NCBI GenBank assembly: GCA_963703325.1
Contig: OY969805.1
Span: 2,108,001 to 2,172,000, forward strand
Direction of reading: 5' to 3'
DNA from: Aquilonibacter sp963703325
Lineage (GTDB): Bacteria > Vulcanimicrobiota > Vulcanimicrobiia > Vulcanimicrobiales > Vulcanimicrobiaceae
Length of the DNA stretch: 64,000 nucleotides
The translations under genes and the position numbers were made by a program. The notes beneath the pieces are model-generated. The model was not told where the DNA came from. It searched no databases and worked only from the letters and a program-made list of their open reading frames with translations. Positions 61,681-64,000 of this stretch are shown piece after piece. The number at the start of each line of letters is the position of its first letter. The first letter of the stretch is position 1.

Positions 61681-62345
61681 ATCCAAAGCGCATCTACGAT
61701 CTGAGTCAACCGGTATTCACGAATTGCCCGCAGTATCCGGACGAGAACCCTCGACCGGCCCAGGTTCGGCTGTTCTATATGTTGGCGGTGCAGGGCGTCA
61801 ATAAAGAGATCGTCGAGATCAGCACGCACACCGGAACGCATTGCGACGCACCATTCCACTTTTTCGAAAACGGGAAAACGATCGACGAGGTGCCGCTCGA
61901 CACCTATGTTGGCCCCGCAACGATTCTCGATCTGCGCAGCAAAACGCCGGGTTCCGCGATTGAGCGCGCTGATGTCGAGCGCTTTGCCGACCGCATCGCC
62001 GAGGGTGACATCGTGCTGCTCAATACCGGCTGGGGACACAAACGTGCCAACACGGCGGAGTTTCTCACGAAGTATGTCTACCTTGGCGGCGAGGCGGCGC
62101 AATATCTCGTCGATCGAGGTGTGAAGGGCGTGGGCATCGACGCGGTGAGCTTGGGCGGATATAAGGACCCGAGCAAAGCGGTTCCAGCGCACAAGGTGAT
62201 GCTCGGCAATGGCAAATTCATCGTGGAAGAATTGTACTTTCCCGACGAGGTCATGGACGAACGAAAGCGGCTTTTCGTGGCCGCTCCTGTGAAATTGCAA
62301 GGAACGAGCGGGGGCTGGACGCGCGCGATGCTCTGGGAGTTTTAG
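61677..62345 (+). CDS. Cyclase-family metal-dependent hydrolase
   Basis: A 222-residue protein of the putative cyclase (KynB-like) family. The hallmark metal site HTGTHCDAPFHFF is intact near residue 43, followed by VPLDTYVGPATILDL. Family members include kynurenine formamidase and isatin hydrolase, which open amide or lactam bonds; in a sugar operon a lactone or related ester is an attractive substrate, but that is inference. The GTG start overlaps the isomerase stop. It is the last gene of the operon and ends 3 nt past the convergent SPW-like gene. Confidence 0.88.
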   Translation: MNPKRIYDLSQPVFTNCPQYPDENPRPAQVRLFYMLAVQGVNKEIVEISTHTGTHCDAPFHFFENGKTIDEVPLDTYVGPATILDLRSKTPGSAIERADVERFADRIAEGDIVLLNTGWGHKRANTAEFLTKYVYLGGEAAQYLVDRGVKGVGIDAVSLGGYKDPSKAVPAHKVMLGNGKFIVEELYFPDEVMDERKRLFVAAPVKLQGTSGGWTRAMLWEF

Positions 62346-62737
62346 CTTTGAGCCCTCGGCCTTTTTAAGCCCCGCTGCGCGCTCTGATCTTGGTTCTGCA
62401 GGCGGACGCGCCTCGTGTATAATCGCTCGTTTGACAGCGAAGTGAAAGCCGTTGTTACGACCATGATGCCGAGGCATATTTGGGGCCAAGTCATCGCCGA
62501 ATCGTTCGCGATGACGTAAACCGAAATGATGAGCCAGGTGCCGGCGCTAACGTTGACCGCTGACCAGATATTCCGACGAAGGTTGCCGTGCGCCGCAGAA
62601 GCGGTGAACGCGACAACCACAACGGCGATCCCCGTCAAGAAGAGATTCCACGCCGCGGCAAACGAGGTTGGGTGAATGACCCACCGCGAAGCGAAGACCA
62701 ACACAGCGTCGATTAGCGCGCCGCGACCAGGGCCCAA
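62342..62737 (-). CDS. SPW-repeat-like small membrane protein
   Basis: A 131-residue protein with about four membrane helices. Two similar segments, AWNLFLTGIAVVVVAFTA and IWSAVNVSAGTWLIISVYVI, follow the W-x-x-x-x-G-x-W/L pattern of SPW-repeat proteins, although the motif is not exact. The start is uncertain: TTG 62737 gives the longest form, and a GTG at residue 12 is also possible. Together with its about 80-nt upstream gap it fills the 62346-62816 stretch. The function is unknown. Its end overlaps the cyclase gene by 4 nt. Confidence 0.55.
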   Translation of the reverse strand: MGPGRGALIDAVLVFASRWVIHPTSFAAAWNLFLTGIAVVVVAFTASAAHGNLRRNIWSAVNVSAGTWLIISVYVIANDSAMTWPQICLGIMVVTTAFTSLSNERLYTRRVRLQNQDQSAQRGLKRPRAQS

Positions 62738-62816
62738 AAAAAGCCGCCACCCGGCCCCCCGGGAAGGGAATGTCGGGAACTGCGTTCGCTTTTGGATCGT
62801 TACTTAGCGGGAGGAA

Positions 62817-63143
62817 ATGATGCCAACCGAGCCGCTGATTATAGCGCTTTCCGGCGAATACGATATGAGCCGCCAGAGAGAACTGGACAGAAAGCTTCGA
62901 CCTGCATTGGACACGGCGAACGTCGTGATCGACTTGTCCGCGGTTACCTACATGGATTCCAGCTGCCTTAACACTTTCAGCCGGCTGCGCAGGGAGCGAC
63001 GCGGCGAGCATCTACCGCTCTGCCGTTTCGTCATTACAAATTCAATGGTGCGCAAGGTTTTTGGAATCACCGGCTTCGACCATCTTTGGCCGATACATGG
63101 CTCAGTCGACGATGCGCTCGCGGAGTCCGTTTCACTTCGCTAG
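62817..63143 (+). CDS. STAS-domain anti-anti-sigma-like protein
   Basis: A 108-residue single STAS domain, as in anti-sigma-factor antagonists (SpoIIAA/RsbV). It has LIIALSGEYDMSRQRELDRK, VVIDLSAVTYMDSSCLNTF with the phosphorylatable Ser region, and a C-terminal GFDHLWPIHGSVDDALAE. GGGAGGA lies 5-10 nt upstream of the ATG pair. No kinase or sigma factor is adjacent, so its partner switch is encoded elsewhere. Confidence 0.85.
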   Translation: MMPTEPLIIALSGEYDMSRQRELDRKLRPALDTANVVIDLSAVTYMDSSCLNTFSRLRRERRGEHLPLCRFVITNSMVRKVFGITGFDHLWPIHGSVDDALAESVSLR

Positions 63144-63211
63144 CCTGGTACAGCGCACGTTGCCGGCACCTACGAGCGGCATTTCTGTTTTGTCGCCACC
63201 CGACCCGCGAT

Positions 63212-64000
63212 TCAGCGACGAGCTAGCGCCATCGTCGACGCGTGATAGCCGCACATGCCGTGTACGCCGCCGCCGGGTGGCGTTGAGGCCGAACAGATGT
63301 AAATGTTCTTCGCGGATGTCGCATAGCTGCGCCACGTTGGCCGGAACAGAAACTGTCGTACGTCCACCACGCCGCCGCCGATATCGCCGCCGACAAGATT
63401 TGCATCCATGCGCTCCAAATCGCTCGGTCCGAGCGCATGACGTGCTATCACGCACTCACGAAAGCCGGGAGCAAAACGCTCGATCTGATCTTCGATGCTC
63501 TGGAGCGCGCTCTGCGCAGAACCATTGGGCACGTGGCAATATGCCCAAGCAGTGTGCTTCCCCGTTGGGGCGCGTGAATCGTCGAAGAGGCTCGGTTGAG
63601 TCAAGAGCACGAACGGACGTGCGGCGTGTCGTCCATTACGCACCGCAGCCTCCGACGCCGCAATTTCGTCAAACGTCCCGCCGATGTGCACGGTCGCCGC
63701 TCGGGAGCAATCCGTAGCGGTCCACGGAATAGGCGCGCGCAGCGCGTAATCCACCTTGAATACACCCGCACCATACCGAAATCTCCGCAACTGCCGCAAA
63801 TAACTTGGCGAGAGACGCGTAGCGGCGATTTCGCTGAGTTGACGGGGCGTAATGTCACACAGCAGCATATCGAAGTTCGCAAGCTCGTCGAGGCTTGCGA
63901 CCGGTGAGGAGACGCGCACGGTCCCTCCAAGCGATTCGAGGATGTTGCATAACGCGCTCGTTATCGACTGCGCTCCACCGCGCGGAATGGGCCAGCCCAC
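63212..64000 (-). CDS. Phytoene-desaturase/PYROXD2-like FAD oxidoreductase, N-terminus outside window
   Basis: The C-terminal 262 residues of a flavoprotein whose start lies beyond the right edge. The end has NIYICSASTPPGGGVHGMCG, matching the FAD-binding C-terminal motif of PYROXD2 and CrtI-like oxidoreductases, and the body includes GWPIPRGGAQSITSALCNIL and ANFDMLLCDITPRQLSEIA. The N-terminal GxGxxG motif is missing because of the cut. A carotenoid or other hydrophobic substrate is possible. The stop at 63212 lies 68 nt from the STAS gene, convergently. Confidence 0.85.
   Translation of the reverse strand: MGWPIPRGGAQSITSALCNILESLGGTVRVSSPVASLDELANFDMLLCDITPRQLSEIAATRLSPSYLRQLRRFRYGAGVFKVDYALRAPIPWTATDCSRAATVHIGGTFDEIAASEAAVRNGRHAARPFVLLTQPSLFDDSRAPTGKHTAWAYCHVPNGSAQSALQSIEDQIERFAPGFRECVIARHALGPSDLERMDANLVGGDIGGGVVDVRQFLFRPTWRSYATSAKNIYICSASTPPGGGVHGMCGYHASTMALARR

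Noticed and set aside
62547..63011. A 154-codon minus-strand ORF antisense to the STAS gene.
   Set aside because: The STAS protein is clearly coding with a strong ribosome binding site; the antisense frame lacks any motif.
1..64000. CRISPR arrays, rRNA genes, insertion sequences, integrases or prophage genes.
   Set aside because: No regularly spaced repeats, rRNA segments, transposase or phage motifs were seen. The only integration-like sign is the tRNA-Asn repeat.

Overview
The window looks like chromosome of a high-GC, diderm (Gram-negative-type), respiring heterotroph. TonB-dependent receptors, outer-membrane barrels, an LPS heptose epimerase (HldD), a sigma-E/RseA/RseB-like set and two SCO1 proteins point to an outer membrane and aerobic respiration. 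The ftsB/divIC - S1 - Ppx chain and a DUF2630 protein are more usual in Terrabacteria-type lineages. The mixture would fit a group such as Eremiobacterota (WPS-2), but that placement is an inference and no marker here proves it.

Layout. 1-7 kb: rsmE end, a PAS/GAF/GGDEF cyclase, a glycosyltransferase, accD-accA, ftsB-like, S1 protein, Ppx/GppA and DUF2630, mostly overlapping. 6961-7290: a tRNA-Leu(UAA) split in its anticodon by a 244-nt group I intron. 7.3-12.2 kb: a membrane protein, a CBM9/DUF5916 outer-membrane protein, PaiB-like and OYE-like flavoproteins. 12.2-15.9 kb: an M-box (Mg2+) riboswitch with terminator, then a divergent NRAMP transporter coupled to an outer-membrane barrel. 16-20.3 kb: EtfBA, a TPR protein, an HDAC-like amidohydrolase. 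20.3-28.8 kb (mostly minus): ACT protein, RseB-like/anti-sigma/ECF sigma, two SCO1 proteins, a second divergent NRAMP, MauE-TlpA pair, a His-rich anchored protein, HldD and Fur. 28.9-34.5 kb: two convergent TonB receptors, one behind a Fur box. 34.5-45 kb: YmdB-PHP pair, a frameshifted BNR-repeat protein, FtcD-C, AhcY-MetK, small secreted proteins, DUF2214. 45.06-45.34 kb: tRNA-Asn with a duplicated 3' end. 45.3-50.2 kb (minus): unknown secreted protein, tiny membrane peptide, DUF4336, ClC channel, CsoR. 50.3-62.3 kb: an eight-gene plus-strand catabolic operon. 62.3-64 kb: SPW-like protein, STAS protein, partial PYROXD2-like oxidoreductase.

How it works together. The 50.3-62.3 kb operon encodes a glycoside hydrolase, a glucose-dehydrogenase-like SDR, a sugar-acid-dehydratase-like enolase-superfamily enzyme, a TPP enzyme, a giant FAD/Fe-S dehydrogenase with a C-terminal membrane anchor, NDH-2, a sugar isomerase and a cyclase-family hydrolase. 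It reads as a membrane-coupled oxidative sugar or sugar-acid pathway. It lies divergent from a CsoR repressor whose start is overlapped by a G/C-tract operator. Metal homeostasis is a second theme: M-box, Fur box, DtxR-like box and CsoR operator each sit next to a fitting gene.

The strongest candidates for a second look are the intron-split tRNA-Leu, the M-box/NRAMP/barrel operon, the sugar-oxidation operon, and the duplicated tRNA-Asn end.
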